This document shows, one piece after another, positions 33,340 through 43,144 of a stretch of 64,000 nt of DNA. A program made the position numbers and the translations under genes. The stretch covers positions 1 to 64,000 of the forward strand of contig JALWSS010000094.1 of assembly GCA_026993525.1 (NCBI GenBank). The letters run 5' to 3'. How positions within the stretch are numbered: position 1 is the first letter of the stretch; every line of letters begins with the position of its first letter. The notes below the pieces were generated by a model. The model searched no databases, was not told the origin of the DNA, and was given only the letters and a program-made list of their open reading frames with translations. The DNA is from Saprospiraceae bacterium. Lineage in GTDB: Bacteria; Bacteroidota; Bacteroidia; Chitinophagales; Saprospiraceae.

Positions 33340-34125
33340 TTAATCACTAAGATTGGGCACGTCCGGCAACCTGAGGTTTCCGATGAATTCTCTGGCTGCA
33401 ATGCCTTGTTCCTGCGAGCGGATAAAAGCACTACCCACCACACCGCCGTTGAGGTGCCGGCAAACGGTGCTGAAATCTTCATGGGTGGAAATGCCAAAGC
33501 CCGCGAGGACGGGATTTTTCAAATTCATGTTGGCCAGCCTTTGGAAATAAGCTTGCTGCTCAGGGCCAAAACCCCGATTGCCTCCTGTGGTACTGCTGGT
33601 TGAAACCGCATACAGGAACCCGTTGGAAGCCTCGTCCAGTTGCCGGATGCGCTCCCCGGAAGTTTGTGGAGTAACGAGAAAAATACTGCCAAGGTCATAT
33701 TCTTCGAAAAGCGACTTGCAGTTGTGCTCATGCCACTGCAAAGGCATGTCAGGAAGTATCAATCCATCCACGCCCACCTCCCTGCATTGTTTGCAAAAGC
33801 GCTGCAGCCCAAATTGCAACACCGGGTTCAGGTAGCCCATCAGCACCAGCGGCACCTGTGTTCTGGCCCGGATACCGGCCAACTGCCCAAACAGCCGCCC
33901 GATGCTCATGCCTTGCTCCAGTGCCTTTTTGCTGCTCTGCTGGATGGTGGGCCCGTCGGCCAGCGGATCACTGAAGGGCATGCCCACCTCGACGATGTCG
34001 GCACCGGCTTTGGCCAGTTGAACAATGGTGTCTGCCGTTCCGTCAATCTCCGGGTAACCGGCGGTGAAGTACACTGCCAGCAGCCCGCTGTTTTTTTGGT
34101 TGAAAAGTTTTTTCAGGTTGTTCAT
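33340..34125 (-). CDS. trpA: Tryptophan synthase alpha chain
   Basis: 261 aa. Cleaves indole-3-glycerol phosphate. The catalytic Glu46 (VEVGMPFSDP) and Asp57 (LADGPTIQ) are present, and the loop TPQTSGERIRQLDEASNGFLYAV is conserved. It follows trpB by 47 bp. Confidence 0.95.
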   Translation of the reverse strand: MNNLKKLFNQKNSGLLAVYFTAGYPEIDGTADTIVQLAKAGADIVEVGMPFSDPLADGPTIQQSSKKALEQGMSIGRLFGQLAGIRARTQVPLVLMGYLNPVLQFGLQRFCKQCREVGVDGLILPDMPLQWHEHNCKSLFEEYDLGSIFLVTPQTSGERIRQLDEASNGFLYAVSTSSTTGGNRGFGPEQQAYFQRLANMNLKNPVLAGFGISTHEDFSTVCRHLNGGVVGSAFIRSQEQGIAAREFIGNLRLPDVPNLSD

Positions 34126-34172
34126 GAATTAAGGTTGATTGAGACTGTTTTACTGTATCACACCCTTCCCGT

Positions 34173-35364
<1,192 letters not shown>

Positions 35365-35381
<17 letters not shown>

Positions 35382-36021
35382 TGAAAAACTGTTTTAATAG
35401 TTCAGGGTCTTTGCGTCCCGGCCCGGTTTCAAAGCGGCTGTTGAGGTCGAAGCCGGCGAGCATTGGGTGCCATGTAGAGGCATCCTTCAGGAGAGGGCCA
35501 TGTTCCGGGCCGATGCCACCACTGAGCAGGAAAGGTGTTTGTCCACGATAATATTTGAGCTGTTGCCAATTGAAGGGCACGCCGTTGCCACCCCGTCGGG
35601 GGCCTTTGGCGTCGAAGACGAAGCGTTCACAAAACGGCTCGTAGCGCTCCGTTTTACCGAAGGAAAAGCCAGGTCCAACACCGAAAGCCTTCCATACCTC
35701 CAGGCCAGTATTTGCCATCGCTGCGCAATAATCCGGCGACTCATCACCGTGCAATTGAACCACATCGAGTTCCAACTCCCCGGCCGTGGCCAGCACCCGT
35801 TCCGGCTCTTCGTTCACGAACACACCCACTTTTTTTATTTCCTTCGGTAAATGCCGTACCCAGGCCAACTGCCCGGGCCCACCGGCATGGCGTGGCGATT
35901 TTTCGAAGAAAATGAAGCCGAGGTAATCGGGCCTGAGCGCCGCAACGGCCCGGGCGTTGTCCTCATGGCACATGCCGCAGATTTTTACCGAAGGGATGCT
36001 ATGTTGGAAAATTTTGTCCAT
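35365..36021 (-). CDS. trpF: Phosphoribosylanthranilate isomerase
   Basis: 218 aa TIM barrel. The catalytic Cys is in VKICGMC and the catalytic Asp in [12 protein letters not shown]; the phosphate loop [10 protein letters not shown] is present. The ATG at 36021 (MDKIFQ) is preferred over a TTG at 36036. It lies 11 bp after trpC and overlaps trpB by 17 bp. Confidence 0.93.
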
Positions 36022-36032
36022 TGTGCGCTTCT

Positions 36033-36839
36033 TCAACGGGCTTCAGCCGGTTTGCCCAAATGCGATTCAACCCCTTTGATGAATTGCCGGCAAGCCAGTT
36101 CCGGCCTTGCATGTTTCATAAAACCCTCTCCGATGAGGAAGCCGTCGAAACCGGCCATTTTCAGTTCTGCCACCGTGGCGGGGTCCTGCAATCCCGATTC
36201 GGAGATTTTGACCATTTCCTTCGGTAAATGCGGCAGCAAGCTGAGCGAAGTGCGGGTATCCACGCTGAAATCCGCCAGGTTGCGGTTGTTGATGCCCACC
36301 ACGTTGATGTGTTCGTTGAGGTGGTCCAGTTCAGACCCACGGTGCAGTTCCAGCAGCACCTCCAGCCCCAAAGACCGGGCAAAAGCCGCCAGTCGCCTGG
36401 TTTCCTCCGGTTGCAGCGCAGCTGCGATGAGCAAAACGACATCGGCACCAATGCTCTTTGCCTCCGCGATCTGGTACTCGCTGAGGATGAAATCCTTGCG
36501 CAGGATGGGGCAGTAATTGAATTTCCGGGCCGTGGCCAGATCCTCGTTGCTGCCACCGAAAAAGTGCGCATCGGTCAGCACCGACAGCGCCGAAGCCCCG
36601 GCCTGCATGTAGCCGATGGTGACCTGCTCCACATCGGCATAGGCGTTGATGACCCCTTTCGACGGCGAGCGCCGCTTGAACTCTGCAACGATGCCCAATC
36701 GGTCGGAACGGCGCAGGTAGCGGCTGAGGCTCACCACAGGCGTTTCGAAAAAGATGCTCTGCTCCAGCAATGCCACCGGATAAAAGGCCTTCCGCTGCTC
36801 TACTTCCTGGCGCTTGTGGGCGATGATTTTTTTTAGCAT
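36033..36839 (-). CDS. trpC: Indole-3-glycerol-phosphate synthase
   Basis: 268 aa TIM barrel. The motif VAEFKRRSPSKG contains the substrate-binding and catalytic Lys, followed by ALSVLTDAHFFGGS, LRKDFILSEYQI, VGINNRNLADFSVD and SESGLQDP. Not fused to TrpF, unlike E. coli. It begins 213 bp after trpD, with repeats in the gap. Confidence 0.96.
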   Translation of the reverse strand: MLKKIIAHKRQEVEQRKAFYPVALLEQSIFFETPVVSLSRYLRRSDRLGIVAEFKRRSPSKGVINAYADVEQVTIGYMQAGASALSVLTDAHFFGGSNEDLATARKFNYCPILRKDFILSEYQIAEAKSIGADVVLLIAAALQPEETRRLAAFARSLGLEVLLELHRGSELDHLNEHINVVGINNRNLADFSVDTRTSLSLLPHLPKEMVKISESGLQDPATVAELKMAGFDGFLIGEGFMKHARPELACRQFIKGVESHLGKPAEAR

Positions 36840-37075
36840 GTTATGAAGATTATGGCCCCGATATTCATCGGGGATGGAGGTTTATGAAGGATTATGGAGG
36901 ATTATGAGGTTTAGCAGAGAATACCACGAGCTACGAGCTACAGCCTGCCCCGTGCCGATGCCGATCCCGAAAGCTTTCGGGATTCGGCATCGGCATCGGG
37001 GAGCCACCAGCTACGAGCTACGAGCTATGAGCTACGAGCTACGAGCTACGATCTATGAGCTACCAGCTACGAGCA
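36840..37075. repeat. Repeat block between trpC and trpD, partial composite element
   Basis: GGATTATG units near the trpC start, then the second half of the composite element (GTTTAGCAGAGAATACCACG, CTACGAG heptamers), a long near-palindrome centred at about 36974 (arms GCCGATGCCGATCCCGAAAG, one extra base) and CTACGAG heptamers running into the last codons of trpD. On the trpD strand the heptamer is CTCGTAG, carrying TAG. Confidence 0.85.
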
Positions 37076-38060
37076 TCTCCAACGCTCTTTTTGCCCGGCC
37101 GCTTTGCAGTGCTTCTTGTGCCCGGGCCCGGCAGTCTTCCAGGCTTTCCTTCGGGAAACAACAACGCAGGGCGGCAGCGGCGTTGGCCAGCACCACCTGG
37201 TTTTGGGCGGGGGTACCCCGGCCCTCCAGGATGTCGGTGAAAATCCGTGCACTGGCTTTTATGCTTTCGCCTCCGGCAATGTCACTTTCCGTAACCCTGC
37301 CGCCGAGTTGTTCAGGCTCCAGGGTTTCGGGGCCTCCTTCGGTAAAAGTCATCACCGGGGCGGTGAGCGATATTTCGTCGTAGCCGCCGAGGGTGTGTAC
37401 CACGCAAAAGCTGCTGCGTTGGCCATTTCGCACGTCTTCCTGCATCAGGTAGCCGTACAGGCGGAGCAGTTCCAGGTTGAAAACCCCGGTGAACTGGTGC
37501 GCAGGGCGGGCCGGGTTCACGATGGGCCCCAGCATGTTGAAAAAAGTCTTGATGCCCAATGCCCGACGAACAGGCCCCACGCTCTTCAGTGCCGGATGAA
37601 ACAACGGGGCATGCAGAAAGCAAATGCCCGCCTCATCCAGTTGCCGCCTCAAGTTGTCAGTGTCATTGGTGAAGCGGTAACCGAGGGCCTCCAACACGTT
37701 GGAGGAGCCACAGACCGAGCTGACGCCGTAGTTGCCGTGCTTCACCACCTGGCCACCGGCACCGGCCACCACGAAGCTGGCCAGCGTGGAGATGTTGAAA
37801 GTGTTTTTTCCATCGCCGCCGGTGCCACAGAGGTCCACCGCCGGCAGGCCGTCCAGGTCGAAGGGTACGCACAAATCCAGCAACGCCTGGCGGAACCCGT
37901 CGAGTTCTTCGATGGAAATGCTGCGCATCAGGTAAACCGTCAGAAACGCTGCGATTTGCGCCTCGTTGGCTTCGCCCCGTGTGATCATCGTCAGGGCGTC
38001 ATAAGCCTCCGGCCGGCTGAGCCGCTGCTGTTCGAAAAGTTTGTTGAGAATATTTTTCAT
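37053..38060 (-). CDS. trpD: Anthranilate phosphoribosyltransferase
   Basis: 335 aa. Transfers phosphoribose from PRPP to anthranilate. Conserved VDLCGTGGDGKNTFNIST, KHGNYGVSSVCGSSNVLEAL and the N-terminal helical bundle are present. Its last residues MLVAGSS and stop are encoded by the CTCGTAG-type repeat, so the native C-terminus has probably been replaced by repeat sequence. Confidence 0.95.
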   Translation of the reverse strand: MKNILNKLFEQQRLSRPEAYDALTMITRGEANEAQIAAFLTVYLMRSISIEELDGFRQALLDLCVPFDLDGLPAVDLCGTGGDGKNTFNISTLASFVVAGAGGQVVKHGNYGVSSVCGSSNVLEALGYRFTNDTDNLRRQLDEAGICFLHAPLFHPALKSVGPVRRALGIKTFFNMLGPIVNPARPAHQFTGVFNLELLRLYGYLMQEDVRNGQRSSFCVVHTLGGYDEISLTAPVMTFTEGGPETLEPEQLGGRVTESDIAGGESIKASARIFTDILEGRGTPAQNQVVLANAAAALRCCFPKESLEDCRARAQEALQSGRAKRALEMLVAGSS

Positions 38061-38103
38061 TATGCTTGAATTTCAGTTGAATACATGCACAAGGCAGATT
38101 CGT

Positions 38104-38111
38104 TACATTTG
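38104..38111 (+). promoter_or_regulatory. TAnnTTTG -7 box of the DUF433 gene
   Basis: TACATTTG, 22 nt before the ATG at 38133, facing against trp operon transcription. A possible TTG lies 24 nt upstream. Confidence 0.5.
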
Positions 38112-38132
38112 TAAATCAAAAGGTTACAGCAC

Positions 38133-38456
38133 ATGACGCTTACAAAAAAGTCCATCGAACTACCATTGCGACAAGACGACCAGGGTGTCATCAGGGTTGG
38201 CGATTCCCGGGTTTCGCTTGATCTGATCATTCAGTCCTGGCAGAATGGTTTCTCAGCCGAGGAAATTGCTTCGCAATTCCCAGTCATTTCATTGGCAGAT
38301 GTATATGCTTCCATCAGTTTTTACCTGCAAAATCAAGAGCAGGTGGATGCTTATCTGGCAGAGAATGATGAATTAGCAACGTCATACAGACAAATGCTTG
38401 AATCCTTATATCCTCCCTCCGCCATTCGGAAGATATTGTCCAGTCGGGGTGACTGA
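38133..38456 (+). CDS. DUF433 protein, antitoxin-like, on the opposite strand inside the trp operon
   Basis: 107 aa. The DUF433 pattern is clear: IRVGDSRVSLDLIIQSWQNG, then SAEEIASQFPVISLADVYA and a helical tail. DUF433 proteins are often antitoxin-like DNA-binding partners of a PIN-like DUF5615 protein; no such partner follows, so this is an orphan or a remnant of a pair. It sits between trpG and trpD in antisense orientation with its own -7 box. Codon use is slightly more AT-rich than that of its neighbours. Real function unproven. Confidence 0.75.
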   Translation: MTLTKKSIELPLRQDDQGVIRVGDSRVSLDLIIQSWQNGFSAEEIASQFPVISLADVYASISFYLQNQEQVDAYLAENDELATSYRQMLESLYPPSAIRKILSSRGD

Positions 38457-38459
38457 AAT

Positions 38460-38512
38460 CCCATCGGACCCCGTCACGCTTGTCACGTCTGTCACGCTTG
38501 TCACGTCTTTCA
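38460..38512 (-). repeat. 9-bp TGA-containing repeats after trpG
   Basis: Minus-strand units CGTGACAAG/CGTGACAGA, four copies, starting at the trpG stop codon. Confidence 0.75.
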
Positions 38513-39079
38513 CAACCCCACCCAATTCCGCAGCATCTCTCTCCCCTGTGGCGTCATCACACTTTCCGGATGGAACTGCACACCCCGCAGGTCCCAGGTC
38601 TTGTGGGTCAGTCCCATCACGGTGCCTTCCCCGTCCTCGCAGGTGAGGCGGAAGCAGTCGGGAATGCCTTCCGGAGCCACCACCCAGGAGTGGTAGCGCC
38701 CGGCATCGAAAACCGGTGGCAGGTTCCGGAACAAGGGCTCCGATTCGTCCAGCACCCGGATTTGCGAAGCGACACCGTGAAAAACCCGCTCCATGTTGAG
38801 CAGCTTGCCGCCATACACTTCAGCCATGGCCTGCAGGCCCAGGCATACCCCTAAGATGCTCTTCTCCGGCGCCCAGGTCTCGATCAGCTCGCACAGGATG
38901 CCCGATTCGGCTGGCAGCCCCGGCCCCGGCGAGAGCAGGATTTTGTCGTACTGCCCCACCTCCTCCAGGCTGATCTCGTCGTTGCGGGCCACAACCGGCC
39001 GGGTGCCGGTGATCTCCTCCAGGTACTGCACCAGGTTGTAGGTGAATGAGTCGTAGTTGTCGAAAACGAGAATGCGCAT
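38510..39079 (-). CDS. trpG: Anthranilate synthase component II (glutamine amidotransferase)
   Basis: 189 aa class I amidotransferase. Nucleophile Cys in LGVCLGLQAM, oxyanion segment LLSPGPGLP, catalytic His-Glu in GVQFHPESVMTPQG. It supplies ammonia to TrpE and may also serve PabB, which has no neighbouring amidotransferase here (inference). Confidence 0.95.
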   Translation of the reverse strand: MRILVFDNYDSFTYNLVQYLEEITGTRPVVARNDEISLEEVGQYDKILLSPGPGLPAESGILCELIETWAPEKSILGVCLGLQAMAEVYGGKLLNMERVFHGVASQIRVLDESEPLFRNLPPVFDAGRYHSWVVAPEGIPDCFRLTCEDGEGTVMGLTHKTWDLRGVQFHPESVMTPQGREMLRNWVGL

Positions 39080-39090
39080 TTTTGAGGGTT

Positions 39091-39370
39091 TGTCGGTTGT
39101 CGGTTGTCGGTTGTTCCCGAGCTTGCCTCGGGATCGGTTGCCGGTTGCCGGTTGCCGGTTGCCGGATTACTCTGTTCAACTCCGTTTTTAACTCTCACAA
39201 CTCTGTGGTTAAAAAGGTGTAGAGTTGAGAGTTAAGGCTGTAACCTGTCCGGCTGGCCAGACGGGGATTTGAAGATGCTAGCTCTGACTACGAGCTACCA
39301 GCCACGAGCTACAGCCTGCCCCGATCCCTCGGGGAGCTACCAGCTACCAGCTACCAGCTACCAGCCAGCT
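39091..39370 (+). repeat. Composite modular element, copy 2
   Basis: Same module order as the copy at 30103: TCGGTTG heptamers, CCCGAGCTTGCCTCGGG hairpin, GTTGCCG repeats, ACTCTGTTCAACTCCG..CTCTGTGGTTAA, CTGGCCAGACGGGGATTTGA, CTACGAG-type repeats, CCCCGATCCCTCGGGG hairpin, ACCAGCT repeats. The left end faces the trpG start and the right end runs into the last codons of trpE. Confidence 0.85.
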
Positions 39371-40799
39371 CCTCCGCCCGCACGATGGCTTTGCGCAGGG
39401 CGCCGACTTTGTGGAAGACCTCCTGGAGTTCCCGTTCCGGAACAGAGTGTTTGACCACGCCGGCGCCGGCCTGGTAGTGCAGCCGGTTGCCCTTTGACAA
39501 AAAGCTTCGGATGAGGATGGCGTGGTTGGCCTCACCGGTGAAGGTGAAAAAGCCCACACAGCCACCGTAATAGCTGCGGCCTTCTTTTTCGATTTCAGCG
39601 ATCAGTTCCATGGCCCGGTACTTGGGGGCACCGCTGAGGGTGCCCGCCGGAAAGGTCTCAGCCAGCAGTCGCATGGCCGAACAATGCTCCGGCAACTCCC
39701 CCGCCACCTCCGACACCAGGTGGATCACATGGCTGTAAAACTGCACCTCCCGGAAAGTCTCCACCCGCACCTTGCGGCAGAGTCGGTTGAGGTCGTTGCG
39801 GGCCAGGTCCACCAACATCACGTGCTCGGCATTTTCTTTCGGATCGGCGGCGAGGGCCCCGGCGGCCCGGCGGTCGGTGGCATCGTCGCCCGTGCGGGGG
39901 AAGGTACCCGCGATGGGGTTGATGCGGGCCAGGCGGCGGCCACCGGCTTCCTGGCCCAGACGCACCTGCGCCTCCGGGCTGGACCCGAAAATCCGGTAAT
40001 CGGAATAGTCGAAGTAAAACAGGTACGGCGATGGATTGACGGAGCGCAGGGCCCGGTACACGTTGAAATCATCCCCCTGGAATTGCTGACTGAAGGGCCT
40101 GCTCAGCACGACCTGGAACACATCGCCCCGCTGGCAGTGCTGCCGGCCGCGCTCTACCATCTCCAGGTAGTCAGAATCGCTGAGGGCAGACCTCTCTTCA
40201 CCAATGCGGCGAAATGGGAAACCGGGCACCGGCGCCACCTGCAACTGCTCCAGCAATGCCGGCAGTTCAGGCTCCATGTCAGCCATCCGGTTCTCGATGG
40301 CGGTCATGGTGTTGTCGAAATGGTTGATGGCCAGCACAAAGCGGGGCAGGTGGTAACTGAGCAGGGGAATTTCCCGTTCAGGGCTGTTTTCGTTTTCCAA
40401 CCGGAGGGTCTCAAAAAACTCCACCGCCCCGTAAGCCGAATAACCGAAAAAGCCGTTCAGTGACTGAGCAGGCCCCGTTTTTCCCGAGGGTTGGTACCGC
40501 CTGAAAAACTGCTCCAGCTTTGGCACCAATGACTGGCGGTTGGCCACCGGCTCTATTTCTTTTTTCCCTTCGGGCAATTCAAATACGAGCCCGGAAGCCT
40601 CCAGCCGGACCCCGGCCAGTTTTCCGAGGCAGATGAAAGAAAAGCTGTTTTCCTGACCGTGGTAATCGGAACTCTCCAAAAGTAAAGCCCCCGGATAGCG
40701 GTCCCGGAGCCGGAGAAAGAGACTCACAGGAGTGACCGTGTCGGCCAGGAGTGTTTTCGAAGAAGTGAGAATTTCTGTCATTTTATCAGTGGCCATCAT
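39351..40799 (-). CDS. trpE: Anthranilate synthase component I
   Basis: 482 aa. Converts chorismate to anthranilate with TrpG. The LLESS motif near the N-terminus (GALLLESSDYHG) is the tryptophan feedback site. The catalytic domain shows FQVVLSRPFSQQF, RINPIAGTFPRTG, AEHVMLVDLARNDLNR, AGTLSGAPKYRAMELI and YQAGAGVVKHSVPE. The ATG at 40799 (MMATDKMTEIL) starts just after the attenuator terminator; the ATG at 40781 is also possible. The final residues ELAGSW and the stop come from the AGCTGGT-type repeat. Confidence 0.95.
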   Translation of the reverse strand: MMATDKMTEILTSSKTLLADTVTPVSLFLRLRDRYPGALLLESSDYHGQENSFSFICLGKLAGVRLEASGLVFELPEGKKEIEPVANRQSLVPKLEQFFRRYQPSGKTGPAQSLNGFFGYSAYGAVEFFETLRLENENSPEREIPLLSYHLPRFVLAINHFDNTMTAIENRMADMEPELPALLEQLQVAPVPGFPFRRIGEERSALSDSDYLEMVERGRQHCQRGDVFQVVLSRPFSQQFQGDDFNVYRALRSVNPSPYLFYFDYSDYRIFGSSPEAQVRLGQEAGGRRLARINPIAGTFPRTGDDATDRRAAGALAADPKENAEHVMLVDLARNDLNRLCRKVRVETFREVQFYSHVIHLVSEVAGELPEHCSAMRLLAETFPAGTLSGAPKYRAMELIAEIEKEGRSYYGGCVGFFTFTGEANHAILIRSFLSKGNRLHYQAGAGVVKHSVPERELQEVFHKVGALRKAIVRAEELAGSW

Positions 40800-40830
40800 G
40801 GATGCTGGTTTTGACTCATTCTTAAAATCA

Positions 40831-40866
40831 AAAAAGGCCCGCCGTGAGTCCGGCAGGCCTTTTTTT
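40831..40866 (-). terminator. Attenuator terminator of the trp operon
   Basis: On the minus strand the stem is GGCCTGCC / GGCGGGCC with an 8-nt loop and a TTTTTT tail, also flanked by an A-run that extends the stem. It lies between the leader peptide stop and the trpE start. The loop and 3' arm contain ACTCACGG, which is complementary to CCGTGAGT in the leader. Confidence 0.88.
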
Positions 40867-40908
40867 GCAAAGAAAATACTTACAACAGGCACACGGGGCT
40901 ACTCACGG
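40842..40908 (-). promoter_or_regulatory. trp antiterminator pairing
   Basis: Leader segment CCGTGAGT (plus-strand 40901-40908) can pair over 8 bp with ACTCACGG in the terminator (plus-strand 40842-40849), which would block terminator folding. The leader segment spans the stop codon of the leader peptide, so a ribosome finishing the peptide would mask it and a ribosome stalled at the Trp codons would leave it free. Confidence 0.8.
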
Positions 40909-40985
40909 AACCGGGGTTCACGGGAAAGCCACCACCACCAGTTTTGGTGATTCGAAGGAGCCTTGTATGTATTCAGATTTTGCAT
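40899..40985 (-). CDS. trpL: trp operon leader peptide with four consecutive Trp codons
   Basis: 28-aa ORF, ATG at 40985 to TAG at 40899, MQNLNTYKAPSNHQN followed by WWWW and LSREPRFRE. The four TGG codons are at 40929-40940. Tryptophan is rare in proteins, and this run sits just upstream of an antiterminator/terminator pair in front of trpE, so it is a leader peptide that senses charged tRNA-Trp. The larger frame to 41120 is not needed. No Shine-Dalgarno is seen, as usual for the phylum. Confidence 0.88.
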   Translation of the reverse strand: MQNLNTYKAPSNHQNWWWWLSREPRFRE

Positions 40986-41116
40986 TTTTTCAGTTGCACT
41001 TTTCACAAATGCGTGGGGCAAAGAAAAGGGTATGCCAACCAAAGAAGCAAGTTTTTGGCCAAAGATTTTGGGGGGGAGGTTTCTTCTCCTGCCATTGCTC
41101 CTGAAAAATTTACGGC

Positions 41117-42928
41117 TCACCTCAGCAAGGTCACCTCTCCCCTTGCGCTTCGGCTGAAGAGCTGGCCCTCGTGCCAGGCGGTGTACACGGCGTGCCAGAT
41201 GTACACTTCAGAGGGAGCATCGCTGCCGCTCACCCTGCCGTCCCAGCCAACGGCGGGGTCGGTGCTGGTGAACACCTCCTGCCCCCAGCGATTGAAAACC
41301 CGCAGCCGGTAATCGGCAAAATAACACTGATAGACCGGCCCAAAGGTATCGTTGACGCCGTCGCCGTTGGGCGTGAAGGCATTGGGCACTTCAAACACAC
41401 AGGGGCACTTGCCATCCGGCACGTTGAAGATGACCTGCTGCGTGGTGCCGCAATGGTACGCCGTGGCCCGGTACTGCCCCGGCTCCGTCACGTGGAACAG
41501 GCTGTCGGTACTTCCGTCCTCCCAAACCACCGTACCCGTCGCGTGGGTGTATTTCAGGTCTATCTCAGCGCCCAGACAGATGAAGGTGTCTATGACGATG
41601 TCTGGGAGGGGCGGGCCGTAGTAGGTTTGGCAGAGGAGGGTTTGGGGGAAACTTTCTGCTATGTTGAAAATCGGCATTTCAATGGGCGTAACGATAGCTG
41701 ACACATCTTCCACCTGAGGAAAAGTATCTTCTTCTAAAAATATTTTTTTTGGGTTTAGACCCAAGGGGTCTGGGTCGGGTAATTGATCAAAACAATCGAC
41801 TTCAAAACCTGGACTAGTCTTATAAAGTTCGAGTCCACCCCTCCGGAACACAAATACCCCTCTTTCATCATCCAATGCCCTCGCTCCTAAAACCAATGGT
41901 GACCCTGCATCCAGATACACACTCTCCAACATATTCAATTCTTGGTCCCATTTGTAAATAACCGGATTGTCATTTTCAAATACCGGATCTATTTCGCCTA
42001 ACAAAATCAGTTCACCACTGGGAGCAAGTTGAAGGGAATTCTTTCGATTAGAACGAGATATTGTGATAAAAGTATGACCCAAATTTTCTCTATAATAAAA
42101 TGATTCACTTTGATCAGCGATGATTGTTCCGTATAAATCAATTTTAGCCAATTTATGACTAACTTGAAAATTTTCACAAATTACATAAATATTACTGTCA
42201 ACGAACAATGGTCTCGTATTTAGAAATCTGGATTTTTCGAATGGTACACCCTCTGTTCTCAATCTTCTCACCTTTTCAACTTGGCCGAGGCTGTCTAATA
42301 ATGTCAAATGCCTGTTTGTTATCAGGGCTGCATGATTAAAGCCGTAATCTATTGCAAAATGTGCTGTAATGTAGAATTGGACATCTATTAGACTCGTATA
42401 ATCAAATACATACTTTTTTGAAAAAATAACCTCACCAGATGGCGATAGGCGGACAATTACTGCAATATGGTTATTAAAGGTCTTATGGTCCAATGTTACT
42501 ATTTTCTCCCCGTCTTGCTTTATCTGTAAATAATTTGGAATTACGGGGATCCCCAAATCAACTTGAATCCCTTTTGCAAAATCCGAATTAAAAAGATTGA
42601 ATTCGATAATAAAAAATGAAGTTGACTGCCCAAAAAAGTTGCCCAATAAGTAAATTGTATCCCCTTCCCTTACATAGTCATGAATTTCCATTCGGGTAAG
42701 ACCGATTTGTTTACCTCCGATAAACAAACCGCAACTATCAACTTCAACAACCATAAAATTCCCTTCAATGTTTCGTAAAAACAAATTTAAACCTCCATTC
42801 TGCCCCTCTTCAATGAAGGTATAAAAGGAACCGAAGTTCAGGCCTTCATAATTGACAGAAAACTCTGACTGCCCTATTGAATCTATTGAAAGCGAAAAGC
42901 AAAAAAATAAGTATAAAATATACCTCAT
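41117..42928 (-). CDS. Secreted protein with gliding-type (type B) type IX sorting domain
   Basis: 603 aa. Signal peptide (YILYLFFCFSLSIDSIGQ). The central region (residues about 30-400) is a beta-rich, propeller-like repeat region of unknown function. The last 90 residues form the CHU_C / gliding motility-associated C-terminal domain (PNAFTPNGDGVNDTFGP, then LRVFNRWGQEVF and GWDGRVSG), the signal for type IX export. Base composition changes inside the gene: the C-terminal part (to about 41700) is GC-rich like its neighbours, the N-terminal two thirds are clearly AT-rich. Confidence 0.85.
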   Translation of the reverse strand: MRYILYLFFCFSLSIDSIGQSEFSVNYEGLNFGSFYTFIEEGQNGGLNLFLRNIEGNFMVVEVDSCGLFIGGKQIGLTRMEIHDYVREGDTIYLLGNFFGQSTSFFIIEFNLFNSDFAKGIQVDLGIPVIPNYLQIKQDGEKIVTLDHKTFNNHIAVIVRLSPSGEVIFSKKYVFDYTSLIDVQFYITAHFAIDYGFNHAALITNRHLTLLDSLGQVEKVRRLRTEGVPFEKSRFLNTRPLFVDSNIYVICENFQVSHKLAKIDLYGTIIADQSESFYYRENLGHTFITISRSNRKNSLQLAPSGELILLGEIDPVFENDNPVIYKWDQELNMLESVYLDAGSPLVLGARALDDERGVFVFRRGGLELYKTSPGFEVDCFDQLPDPDPLGLNPKKIFLEEDTFPQVEDVSAIVTPIEMPIFNIAESFPQTLLCQTYYGPPLPDIVIDTFICLGAEIDLKYTHATGTVVWEDGSTDSLFHVTEPGQYRATAYHCGTTQQVIFNVPDGKCPCVFEVPNAFTPNGDGVNDTFGPVYQCYFADYRLRVFNRWGQEVFTSTDPAVGWDGRVSGSDAPSEVYIWHAVYTAWHEGQLFSRSARGEVTLLR

Positions 42929-43144
42929 GAGATCGTGTTTATTTGATTCAACCCAAGAAATGCCTTTTTGGACTTGTCAACATCAGACTGCAATCATCCA
43001 ATTTAAAAATGCTTTGAAGGTTGGACTACCTTCTCAATTAAATGAAATTGTAAAAGATGAGAGTCTATATTCGACCCTCATCTTTCAAGCATCATGTTTG
43101 CTTTATGGGAACCAGCATTGTTACTATTACTTTACATACAGAAC

